Below, one piece after another: positions 11,170-23,391 of a stretch of 64,000 nt of DNA. Position 1 is the stretch's first letter; every line of letters starts with the position of its first letter. Under the pieces are notes generated by a model. That model saw only the letters and a program-made list of their open reading frames with translations, ran no database searches and was not told the DNA's origin. This DNA comes from Agelas oroides (Eukaryota > Porifera > Demospongiae > Agelasida > Agelasidae), in NCBI GenBank assembly GCA_949130485.1, contig OX422184.1, forward strand, positions 2,956,336 to 3,020,335, written 5' to 3'. The translations under genes were made by a program, and so were the position numbers.

Positions 11170-12075
11170 AAGGTCCTTCAGAGCCAAAGTTTGCCAACAG
11201 TGAAAGGAGAAGCGTAAGGAATCAATTTGATCCTGTCACTTTGCACATTCAGCAAACTGACGAGACCACAATGAAAGCAGTGCAGCTGTTTGCAAGACAA
11301 GTGGTGGTTATTCTCCATACCTGCAATGCCAATGAGTATTGGGCAGCACTTGAGAGAATGGAACCACCAACTACACAAGACGGGAGTAAAATTCGAGATC
11401 GTGCCATCAATTACCCACAGTTTGGCTCAGTAATTGGGTGGTTTGCAGGTTACAGAGCTGCTGTAGTGAGGACTGGACAGGGGAACAAATGTCGTGATGA
11501 GCTTATGATAGCCCTTACTAGATCATTTCCAAATAGCTGGGTAATCATCGGAGCTGGTATAGGGTATGCTAATAACCGAAAACGCAAGTTTGCAGATGTC
11601 CTCATTTCAGACCAGATAGAAAACTTTGTCCAGTACAAGAAGGAAGGAGATGAAATCACAAACCATGGTCCACGTGAGGAGATTGACCCTAATGTACTGA
11701 GAGTCTTTGAGAATCCAGCAAAACATTGGACAGAGATGCAGTGTTTCACGTGTACAGATGATGATCGAACATCAGTTGCTCACATTGGTTGTATTGTTAG
11801 TGCCCCAACACTTGTTAGAGATGAACTCCTGAGGGATCAACTAATGAAACACACTCCTTATGCCATCGGTGGTGAAATGGAGGGGTGGATTCTTCTTGAA
11901 CTGAAGGGGACACTTAGATTTCAACACAACAAAGATATTGAATTCATTGTCATAAAGGGTGTTGCTGACTACGGTGACCTTAAAATGGGAGATGAATGGC
12001 AGTGGACTGCTGCCAAAGCAGCTATGGATTGCATCCACTACTGCCTTGAGCGAACTGGAGGCATTGAGTTTAATG
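11170..12075 (+). CDS. Gene A exon: nucleoside phosphorylase / MTA-SAH nucleosidase-like domain
   Basis: A single 302-codon exon, symmetric phase 1-1, from ccttcacag to aatg|gtaagg. If the donor were not used, the frame would stop at 12102-12104. The PNP_UDP family is indicated by the nucleotide-binding loop WVIIGAGIGYANN, the SDQIENF strand, the purine-site motif GGEMEGW (catalytic EMEG) and the late VIKGVADYGD segment with the conserved Asp. Family members cleave the N-glycosidic bond of nucleosides, or phosphorolyse it. The key acidic residues are present, so activity is plausible. Fused to Ig and Roc-COR modules it is more likely an effector or ligand-sensing domain than a salvage enzyme; that role is inferred. 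Confidence 0.8.
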
Positions 12076-12217
12076 GTAAGGAATATTTCCTCACAGATGT
12101 TTAGTATAAGACCATTCCAATTCCAATAATTTAAAGAGCTGGATTATACTGTTATTGTTATCACTGCATGTTTACTTAACACTTGTTTGCTATTGCCATA
12201 GCCCTTTTTGTTTCTTG

Positions 12218-12905
12218 TTGGGGCGAGCATGAGCGAGCCCCACACTAGCGGGACTGCATTGCCGAAGTGTGTTTGCGTATGTGCTTGCTTGCGGCCATAT
12301 ACCGTATTTTTTAAATGAGTGCATTCAAATATTTCACGAAGATCGCACGAAGCATGTTATGAGGGCTACTGCCCGAGTGCAGCGTCGGCAACCCGGAGCG
12401 AGGACAACTGAAGTTAAAGCACGCATGGCAACTTACTTCTGGTTTGTGCTTCTATCGACCATCAACGGCAGGCCACTCACAGGCAGTACAAATATGGACA
12501 GTGATTGAGGTCGCTTCAGGAGAGCCAGTCATGCATGCCATGAATGGCACTCATAAATGCCAGAAATTCATTGTTAAAGCTTAGTCCATGCATGTGTAGC
12601 TACATTATCCTGGCTGGAGAAATGGCTGGCATATGTGATACTTGGCTATCTGGGGTAACGGCACCTTACTTCTTGTTTTTTACAGCAGCTACGGACCGAC
12701 CATCAACGGCAGGCTGCTCACGCAGACCGTACAAATTATACACGCCGGGTTGAGATCGCTTCAGGTAAGGGTCGTGCATGAACGACACTCATAAACACTA
12801 GCGATTCAGCTCATCATTTCAGCGTGAAGCTTAGTCTATTCATGTGCATGTAGCCATAGTAGCTGCTTGCTCAGGCTCGCCCCCACAATGTTCTACATTT
12901 TCTTG
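12218..12905 (+). mobile_element. Helitron deletion derivative with ORF remnant
   Basis: A 688-bp element. 5' TTGGGGCGAGCATGAGCGAG; 3' GCTCAGGCTCGCCCCCACAA to TTTTCTTG, followed by T. Around 12358-12425 it retains sequence matching the N-terminal codons of the autonomous Helitron at 6581-10993 (GGGCTACTGCC, then TGCAGC and TCGGC). It is therefore an internal deletion product of that lineage. It lies in a gene A intron. Confidence 0.75.
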
Positions 12906-13293
12906 TATATTTAGATGTGTAAGGGCACTATATGAGCTCATTATTCATTGACTACCAAGTATGTTAGATCTTTCCATTTGTGCAAATTTCTTCCTGCATG
13001 CACAATCACTCACACAGCCATTGATATTCAAACTAGAGAAGCACAATATGTACCCACTGAGAAAGCTACTGATGCATCTTCAGGTATGTTAAAATTATAA
13101 GAGATATATGCAACTTATCCAGCACATACGTATTTGGGACACAGCCAAGGGTAGCTGTTAACTTTGTAGTTATACTCCAAGTGTAGCCTTGTAACCAGGC
13201 CTTCAGACCAGCTTGTAAATAACAAAAGTTCTGGAAGAGGCATGGGTGTAGGACTGTACACCATATCGTAAACTCGGGATATATACTAAGCAC

Positions 13294-13900
13294 TAGCCTC
13301 ATTCCCCAGCTTTCCGTTGCTTGCAGTACGGAAAAGCGGGAGAGGGCCTGGAATATTTATCACGTGAGTGACGTAGAGGGTAGAGAGAAGGTAGAGAGGA
13401 CTTAATTGAGCGTAGGTAGATTGTCGATGTGCCCACGCACATAATTGTGGATCAGTCGATAATTGACAGTACACATAGCCATGTTTTAGTAGGAGCCCGT
13501 TCTGGCAGTTTTTTCGAACAATAAGGGCAGAGAAGACTTGAGCAAAGCCTAGGAAAGGGCCGCCTTGGCGTTTCTCCGGGGTATACAGCAGTCAGTTTGC
13601 CTAGGTAAGCGAGTAAGTTAGCATGATCTTCGAATGTGCACTCTGAATATGCTCACCACAGCTTGCTGTACTGCCAGGTAATGTAGTGTAGTGCTACCTA
13701 GTCCCGTTCTGTCAGCCATAAAGCTTTCGCAATGGAACAAGAATATTCTGTCCATAAAGCGTGAGCGAGTTCATTTGTTCGCCCACTTGTAATTACGTTC
13801 TCTCTACCTATGACATTTCTCACGTGATAAATTTTACCAGGCTCTCCCCTTTCCTTTCGACTTTTTGTTCGCGTGCGGGGAGAGCCTGGGAACGAGGCTA
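13294..13900. mobile_element. Mutator-like MITE with 9-bp target duplication
   Basis: Ends TAGCCTCATTCCCCAGC and GAGAGCCTGGGAACGAGGCTA. Exact 9-bp direct repeats ACTAAGCAC flank it (13285-13293 and 13901-13909). 607 bp, no coding frame. Confidence 0.75.
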
Positions 13901-13909
13901 ACTAAGCAC

Positions 13910-14489
13910 TGGTGCCTATATTTTTGAAATAGAATCGGTATTTATAATTGTGGAAGGCTTATATTCATGGGGTGCTAATAAATGCTTGTAATATATCTGG
14001 CCTATGGTTTCTCTTTCTGCTAATTTCTATCCCATGTTGGTAGCTTTTCTAGAACCAGAGATGTATTTATGGTGGGCAACGGTTTGCAGTCGATTGATTG
14101 TTGCAAACCCTTGCCCACCAACATAAAATGCTTGTAACTAACAAATCCCTGAGAAATTTTTTGTTAATTCCTGGATGTGTGTTATCGGCTAGCTCTATAT
14201 ATTGGTTTTAGTCCCTTGTCGATAACTCACTTACATGTAGTCTACACACGGCAGTACCACATTGCTAGCCTACAAACCGAAGTCCAATATTTACAGAATG
14301 AAGGTATCTTCATGGTACAGTTCATGCAGTGGAAAGAAGCAACAAATAGAATGCAGATGGACAATCCAGCTTGCAGCAAATTCATAAGCATAAAGCACTA
14401 CAAAGGGTTACTTGACAAACAGGAAATCAGATCTAAGTGCACAATCCAGCTCTTAACGTAACCATAGCCATACCATGTAGGATCAAGTA
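13910..14489. other. Intronic stretch without a supported gene
   Basis: A 94-codon open frame at 14177-14461 (+) has no family resemblance I recognise and no matching splice context. A hairpin-like inverted pair (GTGGGCAACGGTTTGCA / TTGCAAACCCTTGCCCACC) lies around 14070-14120. Confidence 0.4.
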
Positions 14490-15913
14490 TAGCCTCGTTC
14501 CCAGGTCCGTTCTAAAAATCAGAGAAAAGGGCCTGGTATCCACTGTTTGAGCATGGGCTTGATTAGTGAGTAAAGCTCACGTGAAATTATGCAAGGTTGT
14601 GTTAAATGATGACCTACATCACATAGTTACGAACTATGACGTTACATATATTGGCTATTATTTTATATCGCCAAACAGGTTAGCGCTGCTCTCCTAGCCC
14701 TTTGCCCAGGCCTTCTAACACCAGTGATTATCGCTTTAACTGCACCCGCGACGCAGGACAATCTTCACACTACAAATGTCAGCTATAACATCGTAATACA
14801 AAATACTAGGGGAATGTAGAACATTGTGGGGCGAGCGTGAGCAAGCAATGCACTACAGCATTGACTGTTATGTAGCTAGGGCTTACCAGTGAAGTATCAG
14901 ATCACAGCACACAGGCCATTCATGCATGGCATGTAGCTAAAACCATAGATAGTAGAGTGTCACTCTACTATCTATGCTAAAACGAGGTTTGTAACTGTAC
15001 TGTCTACAAAAGTGCTCAATAGCTTAGAAAAATTGTCACGGTTGTGGAGAAGAGTTTTTCGTGGGGTAGGACCACACAACAGAGCCGTTTGTCTTACCAG
15101 CACGCAGCTACTCTAATTGTTGCAGGTATAGGCTAACTTAGCTAAGTCAGAACACAGTCTGGCATGCATAGTCCTTCAAGACTTGAGACATCTTTGAGAA
15201 AAGTAGAGGGAAGTCGCCACGCATCACCTATGGAACAAAATCTCTGCCGCCTACTGCGTTCGGTAAGCTGCATGAGGCTTTCTACACAACTGTTAGCCCC
15301 GACGATCTTCTTGCTCCTGCTGTGAGTTTAGAGCTCTTCTAGAAGTGATGTTCGAAACAAGTAACAACAACTCTGAAGTAAGTAAAACTCTGAAGTAGGT
15401 CTCTACCTTACAGTTCATGTAGCATTTATAACTTGACCATGTGCACGTGTTATTCTGTCCGTACGTGCCCATGCATGCGGTGCGCGGATTGTTTTAAAAG
15501 AGTATGAACCTACATTTACGGAGCGACGTACAACAGATATATACACATAATGAAAAATCGGCAATTCGACTCACTAGTGTGGGGCTCGCTCACGCTCGCC
15601 CCAATAACTTTCCAAAACCCATAAGCAGCCAGATTTCTCTAGGATAAATGTCGAGTTTGAGTCCCGTCACTTTGGCTCAAAGTCGCAGGAAGGCATACAA
15701 CATGGCAGAATCCAGGTCTTACACACAAATAGCCATTGTCAGCAGTGTACGATTAAATATACGGCAATATACACGTATACCTACGTCATGGTGCATGGAG
15801 GAACATGGTATTATCCAGAATTCCTGGAATGTTAGGAAATTTAGCGCATGTGCAAACAGTTAGATACCAGGCCCTTTTCTCCGATTTTTCGAATGGGCCT
15901 GGGAACGATGCTA
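14490..15913. mobile_element. Mutator-like MITE split by a nested Helitron element
   Basis: The left end TAGCCTCGTTCCCAGG with GGGCCTGGTATC and the right end GATACCAGGCCC...GGGAACGATGCTA are mirror images separated by 1.4 kb. Flanking 9-mers GATCAAGTA and GGTCGAGTA match at 7 of 9 positions. The Helitron copy at 14806-15604 explains most of the extra length. Confidence 0.6.
14806..15604 (-). mobile_element. Non-autonomous Helitron-like element, subfamily 2
   Basis: In reverse orientation the 5' end is TTGGGGCGAGCGTGAGCGAG with CACACTAGTGAGTCGAATTG, as at 339-1373. The 3' end runs GCTTGCTCACGCTCGCCCCA to CATTCCCCTAG, followed by T. 799 bp. A short perfect hairpin near 14943-14980 (ATAGATAGTAGAGTG / CACTCTACTATCTAT) is inside. 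Confidence 0.6.
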
Positions 15914-15922
15914 GGTCGAGTA

Positions 15923-16710
15923 TAGCTATTGACTTGCTACAATATAGTACTCTGCTACCAGCATGCCTGTGGGGATGCTAATTGGATAATTGAAGCCACA
16001 TAGAGGATAAACAAAGCCAACCAACTTCCATGTATGGTTATAGGGCAGGCCTTGTTCCATGTTGACTGACTGGGCAGACATGGCTGATGTTCTTGCTATT
16101 GCTAGTTGTGTAGGAGCAAAGAACATCACACATAGCCTTTTAAGAGCTGTCAATCGGTGTTGTGAAAAAGTGCCGTTGCCGTCAGAAGCGTTGTAGATGC
16201 ATGTGATGTACTACAGTGCAGCAAGCCAGTTGCTAAGTGTGTACTTCACTGAAAAGTGACTTGTAGCTCAGTGTGACTGTGCTAGATGGATAATCTGCTA
16301 CCAGAAACTTGTAGCTATATAATGGATGGAGTTTGTTAGCAGTGTACCTACCATAGCCTTTATATAAAGCTCCCGAGCTGCAAGTTGGGATGAAGTTTGC
16401 GTCAACACTTTTGGCCATAACTCAGGTTAGCAGTGCTTTAAATAATCGTAGATTCTCAGATTAGCTAATAGATATACCTTTATGATAAGGCAGTTAGCTT
16501 GGCCAATGCAAAATCCTGCTTGGCTATGGCTCCCGTTGAAGTGTTTGACCCGGTACACTTGCCATCGATTAGTTGTCAGCCTTAGCTCTTGGAACAAAGA
16601 TATTTGACTAACAATTAACTCCTTCCATCTGTGGTATCAAACTTAAACCAGTCTTCCTAGGCTAGGAGAGGAAGTAGCTGGCAAAATGCGAGCACTTTTA
16701 TGGCTTCTAT
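15923..16710. other. Intronic stretch, nothing recognised
   Basis: No exon, RNA gene or repeat family identified here on either strand. Confidence 0.4.
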
Positions 16711-16754
16711 TATACTATACTATACTATACTATACTATACTATACTATACTATA
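16711..16754. repeat. TATAC pentanucleotide microsatellite
   Basis: About nine tandem units. The same pentamer reappears at about 17254-17273 and near 17689-17715, each time at the edge of a MITE, indicating one tract split by insertions. Confidence 0.85.
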
Positions 16755-17253
16755 TCGTAGATCTGAAAATATTTTCATGGTTTGTGTAAACCACGAAAAT
16801 AAATTATACTTTATAACAATCATTACGGTCAGCATATTTTGTACACCCGGTTTCAACACAGCACATTTTCATACACACAGTTTCATAACAGCTATTTTGC
16901 ATGAGATGGCCTCTTCTTCAATACCTGCAGGTGACTCGTGGCAAACACGTGACTACTTTCTCAGTGTCCGATAAATTGTCCATCTTTACTGCCATGGTAC
17001 ATGCCTGGAGTGCTCCTCAGTTCTCTTTTGCATGCGAGTAGTTTGCCAACAACTGCGTCGTAGCCACGAACACAAAAGCTGTTCGTACTCCACGGTGTGC
17101 ATAGTCTCGTTCCAGATCACAAAACCTGGGAACATATAGAATTGATTTAATACCGTTAAGATAATTTTCGTGGGTATCCTAGACCAGCAAACTATTTTTA
17201 CACAAAACAATAAAGCACGAAAATTTTATAACACGAAATTTCCAGATCTATGG
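16755..17253. mobile_element. TA-flanked MITE inside the microsatellite
   Basis: Inverted ends TCGTAGATCTGAAAAT and TTTCCAGATCTATGG, flanked by TA within the TATAC tract. Internal strings ACGAAAAT / ATTTTCGT suggest a foldback structure. Confidence 0.6.
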
Positions 17254-17273
17254 TACTATACTATACTATACTA

Positions 17274-17688
17274 TCGTATAGCCGGAAAAATTGACAAGGA
17301 ATTAAATTTGGCGGTTTGGCGGTCGGGACTGAAACTACCAAATTAATATCCGCCAATATTATTTTCACCCGCAACGCGTAATGATGTAATGCATGCAGTA
17401 GCGCGCTCTTGGCCCCTCTACGCAAGCTGTGCATGTAGCTAGCTCGGCGCTATATAGCACCCTGCTAGTTATATTTCTTGTAAATTAGGGAACTCACGGC
17501 TTTGTTCAAGTATATACCTCAAGTGAGAGGACGGCAACGTTCCCTGATAAACATGCGTGCAATGTTTATGATGACGTAATATGCTGCTGAGGCGCCACCG
17601 CCAAATTTAAATTCTGCCATATTTTTTTACGCTCAGTTTGGGGCCAAACCGCCAAATTTAAAGACTGCCAATATTTCTGGCTATACGG
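17274..17688. mobile_element. Second TA-flanked MITE in the same tract
   Basis: Inverted ends TCGTATAGCCGGAAAAATTG and AATATTTCTGGCTATACGG, with AAATTTGGCGGTTTGG mirrored by CCAAACCGCCAAATTT. Flanked by TA. Confidence 0.7.
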
Positions 17689-17715
17689 TATACTAATACT
17701 ATACCATACTATATA

Positions 17716-18372
17716 TTATTATCCAGTTCATATTTCTACAACAGTATTTTCCTATTCCCGTGCCGTGCAATATCACACGATATTGCACGGGTAGTTATTG
17801 CACGGGTAGTTATTGCACAGCTGGAACTACGCGGTATCCTAGCAACCACGATGTGCTTTAATTAGAACCGGTGCGTTCGAACAGCGAGTTACTTGGTTCT
17901 TTGTGCGAGTAGAGACACGGCGCTGTTGAGGTAATGGATAATAAACATTTTATTACACTCGTTAGCGTGCAATATCGCGGTTATTGCACGCTAACTCGTG
18001 TAATAAGGTATATTTATTATCCAGTTGATATTTCTACAACAGTATTTTCCTATTCCCGTGCCGTGCAATATCACACGATATTGCACGGGTAGTTATTGCA
18101 CGGGCCCTGAGGCTATATATGCGCGATATCCTAGCAACCAGCGTGCGCTTTAATTAGAACCAGTGCGTTCGAACGGCGAGTTACTCGGGACTTGGTGAGA
18201 AGAGACACGACGCTGTTGTGGTAATGGATAATAAATACTTTATTACACTCGTTAGCGTGCATATCGCGGTTATTGCACTCGTGGGCTGCATTTTCACTCG
18301 CCTTCGGCTCGTGAAAATACCACGCCCACTCGTGCAATAACTCGCGATATTGCACGCTAACTCGTGTAATAA
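17716..18372. repeat. Two tandem copies of the TTATTATCC / GCAATAACC repeat
   Basis: Units at about 17716-18009 and 18010-18372 share TATTTCTACAACAGTATTTT and GCACGGGTAGTTATTGCACG. They are homologous to both arms at 3573-4530. Confidence 0.6.
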
Positions 18373-20512
18373 GTTATATCTATGAAATTTTTGTTTCTAC
18401 TTGGTGTGCAATATTTTTTTGATGTATGAACGAGAGAATGCCCAGTTAAGTACATGTACTCATCTTGTACACTTCCTTGTTGGAAACACAAGTCCTACAT
18501 ACAGCACAGGCTTTTAAAAGCCAGACTGCTGGATCACCCGGATCACGGTGCAAAAATGCAGCCAAAGCTACGTATATTAAATAATTACTACGTAGGTATA
18601 CACATGTGCATCATGTGCCTCATGCCGAGCATGTTGTCGATTGGATGAAATGGCGAAGTGCGGTTGAGATGATTCAGCTTCAGTACCTCTGCTTTGGAGT
18701 CTCCCTACTGCGACGCCATGCTGTTTTCCACTTATCCTGTTCACGGGTCAGCGAGCAAAGTGAATCGCTCAGGTGCTGATGCACAAGTCATCTCCTGTCA
18801 CTATTATCCTGTCGTCTTTCATCTCTTTATTGAGCAGTTAAACATCTTCTATATCTCTGGACTCATTCTCTATCCTGCCGTTGTCTTCTATTCTCCGAGT
18901 CCTCCACCATGAGCGGCACATGCCAGAATGGTGCGTAGACTATGTGTAAACCCGTATATTTCAATCGTAAACCCGTTACGGACAGACATACAAGCACAAC
19001 CTCAGACAAAGACCCCACTAGCGCCCACCGTGCCCGCTCGATTATGAGCCTCACGCTAAGGCGTTCGGCATTGAAGTGCATGCACGTACATATGTAAGTA
19101 TCGTATGGTTGGTAATCTTTGTGGGTACAAATTTCGTGAAACGGGCAAAAATCTGGGAGTCAGAGATTTTTTGTGGTTTTATTCTTTCGATCAGTGATTC
19201 CAAATCCAAATTTTGCATATCAGCTATACATGTGTTAGCGCTTGATGGCTAAAACTGAATGAAATGTCTAGTATTGTCTGCTGACTCTTCATTCCTGGGG
19301 TGAACCAATAGTCTGACATATTCAGACTAAGTACGTAGGTGATTGCTTGCGTTCTTGGCCCAGCGCCTTTGTCCAGCTTTGCTTCCTGTACCACTTTGAT
19401 TCCCACTTGGCTTGAGCAATAGCCACCAAAGGTATGCTAGCTGGCAGGCTTTTACAGGACGACTAGAAGTAGCACTAGATTGAAACATGACTTGCTCACC
19501 ATGGGTGAAGAAAGTTTTAATTTGCATAAATGGCTCTCTACTTGCATAAAATGTGAAATATATATACCTTGTGAAAATTACCAACCCTACAATACTTAGC
19601 AGACCCTGCCCGAATTTCCTTGTGTTTGCTGTGTGGGAATGCTGACCTCATGTTGTAGGCCTGTATGTATCGAGCTGGCAGTATTCAGTCTTAGTTATCT
19701 GGTGGAAATATCCTTTATGAGGCATTCCCAGGCGTGTAACGCTTCCTGACCCAAGTTGTATCTGAACTGTGTTTGTACCAGAGATAAGTCACAATGGTCA
19801 TGTGCATGCACACACACACAAATACAGAAGTGCAAGCGTAGGTACAGTGTTCTTCATGAGTACCGACTTGCTGGAACCAAACAGTGTGATAGCACATGGC
19901 ACCTGCTTAATTAGCTGACTTACCTCATGTACATACGTGGTGCTGATGGAGGTGTGGTGCTTTTCATGGATGTCATTTGTACCACTGCCTCGGAAGAGTC
20001 ACACCAGACAACTAAGGCTGGAGGCTGCTATCTCAGTAGTCAATATGCACAAGTCCTGATAGTTGATACACACAACTTCACAGTTAAGCCTATGACTTTC
20101 AGTCTGCAGATGTGAGACTGTCGAGAAGTCAGTGTAATACATGCATGTTTACTGCACATGTGCAAACAAACTTATAATTGCCAATTTGATTTTGGTTGCA
20201 TTTTTGGTGATTCTGGTGATCCAGCAGTCTGGCTTTTACATACACCTCACAGTCATTGTTTATCCTGTAACTACACTTGATAATCATGTTACCATTCATC
20301 TTGACACATCCCTTTTGTTAGTTAACAGCACTCAATATTTATAACTGATGTTGACATGAGACTTTGTGCCCTATGGTTCAAACTACTGCCCCTTGGTGGG
20401 CTACTTTAACTAGGTGTATTATTCAACTGTGAAGCAAATAAGGCATGTATTTATGTTAGGCAACAGTTTTGCTTTTGGAATGCATTATGCAAGCTACATT
20501 GTCCTTCTTCAG
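18373..20512. other. Gene-free intron of gene A
   Basis: Short open frames are present but none has splice context or family resemblance. The stretch ends in the acceptor gtccttcttcag. Confidence 0.45.
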
Positions 20513-20728
20513 GTGCTGATAACGTAGGACATCCCCTCAGTGGCAAAGAGCTCCTTGCCTTAAAAGACTACATTCTGCCAAAGGATGTGATTGAGAGCTT
20601 GCAACGGGAGGGGTTGGATCTAAACACAATTGGAAATGTACAAACTACTATTGAAGAAGTGCAACGACTGCTTGATTCATTAGGGCAGTCTGAAATTGCA
20701 TCCAGTCTGAGACAATCCCTTGACACTG
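20513..20728 (+). CDS. Gene A exon: small helical domain, possibly Death-fold
   Basis: A 72-codon symmetric phase 1-1 exon (cttcag ... actg|gtaagc) that fits between the phosphorylase and Roc exons. It contains amphipathic helices such as KELLALKDYILPKDVIESLQ, then TIEEVQRLLDSLGQSEIAS. Size and helix spacing would suit a Death-fold (DED- or CARD-like) module, but I do not recognise a specific signature. The coding status is supported mainly by phase, splice sites and composition. Confidence 0.55.
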
Positions 20729-21428
20729 GTAAGCATTTAAAGCTTCTGTGAATTTCATCACTATCCACACATACAATGAAGACGTAAATTTGTAACTATG
20801 TACAGGGTTAAAACATAGCTTAGCTAAGGGAAGCTATCCAGGAGCATACATGCTCCTCGAGGTGTTGTCATGTGGTGGAGAGCTGGGTTGGCCTAGCTGC
20901 CCTAAACCGTCTAGTTGTGCAGGTTTAAGGGTGTTTTACCCTTTCTGTGCAATAGTCATAATATGGCTATGTGGCAGCAACAATGTTTGCCCAAGAACTG
21001 ACATTATTGCTGGTATGTAGTTTGTTAGTGCTTCCACTCTCTAAAACTGTAGTAATAAGTAATCAGAGCAAGCACATGTTCAGGCAGAAATAGGTTGGTA
21101 GTCGATCAAATGGTGCAAGGCTTATTTTCTCAACCCACAAAGGTAGCTAAAGCAGTTTTCTGCATCCTCTCCTCAGAAGCAGCTCATAGCAAGAGGTACC
21201 GTATAGCCAGAAAATATGAATTACATTTGGCAAAATGTCCTCCAACTGACTGTAAATATAATACTGGCGGAATTGGATTGGTGATTGTAAAAGCAAAAAT
21301 TTATTTCATGATTTGCATGTCCATTTGGTTGCGTTGGTGGTATGGTTGCTGATTGCCAAAGTATGGTAGTTTTTTTAACACTACCACTCCGGGGCATGCT
21401 CCTAATGTCACAAGAAAATAAAAAATTA
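20729..21428. other. Intron sequence, nothing recognised
   Basis: No exon or repeat family identified; an open frame at 21095-21352 runs into a following foldback element. Confidence 0.4.
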
Positions 21429-21651
21429 AAAATGTAGGGATGGCATGCCAAAAAGTATGCAAACAAGGTAGGGATGGTATAATTAGTGAAGGTAAATATA
21501 CAAAGCCTCATTCCTGCATCGTTTTCACACTAGTTTGCAACTGTAATGTAAAAGATGTAGGGATAGGGCTTTGTAAATTTACCTTCACTAATTATACCAT
21601 CCCTACCTTAATTGTTTGCATACTTTTTGGCATGCCATCCCTACATTTTTA
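21429..21651. mobile_element. Foldback MITE with long arms
   Basis: AAAATGTAGGGATGGCATGCC on the left is mirrored by GGCATGCCATCCCTACATTTT on the right. The arms pair for about 85 bp, including GGTATAATTAGTGAAGGTAA, around a central loop. Confidence 0.8.
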
Positions 21652-22274
21652 GCTATTATGCTAGGTGTACGTATTCGCAGTGTATGCCTCGCGCGCATCT
21701 CAAAGACCTTTGAACCAACACGTGTGGATTAGTTAGTAGGCGTGGCACGTGCTTTTGGGACTGTCGGTCCGGTCATGCATGTACAACGAAGTGTGAAAAG
21801 TGTGAGAAGGAGGGCAAAGCGTACGTACTAGGTTGCTACATAATATACATAATATACTAATTTCGCAGTTGAGACCAACCGTGAAAATTTAACACACGAA
21901 TTAAAACATTCACATGGCAATGATCAATGAATAAGGGTGTGCGCACGTCAACACCTCCCAAAGTAAATGTCGGATCGACAACTACTCCTGACAGTCACGG
22001 CATTACAGCCAGCGATACCTGGCTCTGCTGATACCTGGTAGTAGACTAAATGCTAGGAACGCTCAAGGCAGTCGCCCATACTGTAACTGTCAACCATTAA
22101 AAAAATTTTTGCGGATTGAACGAATCCGGAAAAAATAAATTTCCTGATCTACAGTATTGATGTACTTTAATGTGGATGTGCGACACCTTGAAGAAATCAC
22201 TCTAAGATGCTTGAATGTGATGATTGGTTATTCTGTGTGAAAATGTAGCTAGAGGGAATTTGAATGATTGTGAG

Positions 22275-22721
22275 TAGAGCTGCAGTGATATATTGATTCT
22301 ACGATATATCATGATTCTGCTTTGAGTGATACACGAATCAATACAAGTTTTGACATATCAATACATCACGTGGGCGAGTGTGTACTCATGGTAAAAATTG
22401 CAAGAGAGATGGCAAGTGTCTCAGTCAACTAATAGAGCAGAATGTGAGCTGTAGTATTGTTTATCCTGGGGGAACGATAACCGTCGTTGTAATAGTTACA
22501 TGGGCTAGGCTTTGCGATGCCTCTGCATACAGAAGCTCGTTGTTGTTGGTGCACAGGTGACATACACATAGTGGAAATATCTGTGGGCCAGTGGTAGGCA
22601 ACTCGTCAAACGGTAAGCAGGTGGATAAGGAAATCACGGTGCATAGCCAATACATTGATATTTCATGATTGTAATCTGACTGATAATCGATACAGTACTG
22701 AAGCATATCGTTGCAGCTCTA
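22275..22721. mobile_element. hAT-like MITE with 8-bp target duplication
   Basis: Ends TAGAGCTGCAGTGATAT and ATATCGTTGCAGCTCTA, the common hAT form. Flanking 8-mers ATTGTGAG and TTTGTGAG match at 7 of 8 positions. 447 bp. Confidence 0.7.
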
Positions 22722-23391
22722 TTTGTGAGTCTGCTGGAAAGGCCGAGAACCAGCTTGGGAGGACAAGTGCTTTGCTTCTCCAATACATTTTCTATGAACA
22801 GGATTCAATGATGTGTCTCTCCTTTACCCTAGAAACTGCTGTAATCAAAATGGAGCGTGTAGCTGAAAACCAGGGCAATCCAACAATGTTGAACAATTAC
22901 TGAATATAAACAGGAAGTAATATCAGCAGAAACTGCTCCTTTGTGTTAATTACAATTACCGGCCTGGAAATGAGGCTAATGCAATGAGCTACTGAATCTA
23001 TAGAAGAAGTTTTCTGAAGTGCTATTTGACATAAGATGGGTACACTAGTTGGATGCTCCTTCTCACTCTGGCAATTTGTAAGATTCTTGCTAACTGTTTC
23101 TCAAGTGCAAGTATAGTTGCAATTTATGTCGTGTGCGACTACTGTATGTGTTGAAATATTTGTGGGGATAATACGCATTTCACGTACAAATAACAGAATT
23201 AGTCAAAATAGCAATTTTCTTGATATGCACTTTTTGCAGTTGAATGTTGATTCATGAGTCAGATGTGTATTGATGGAAATAGCTTTTCCTATCCTCCTTC
23301 CTGGACGTATATTATTATCTGTTGTCTTACGTACCTCAGCATATGGCATATGGTCAGTCTCTGTAGTTGCATTTTTCTTTTCTTTCCACAG
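22722..23391. other. Intron before the Roc-COR exon
   Basis: A segment at about 22995-23055 (GAAGTGCTATTTGACATAAG) is shared with 53437-53480, so it is a dispersed repeat. The stretch ends in a strong pyrimidine-rich acceptor (ttcttttctttccacag). Confidence 0.5.

Noticed and set aside
14177-14461. 94-codon + strand frame in a gene A intron
   Set aside because: No recognisable family and no splice pair that keeps gene A phase. Could be a remnant, but not supportable.
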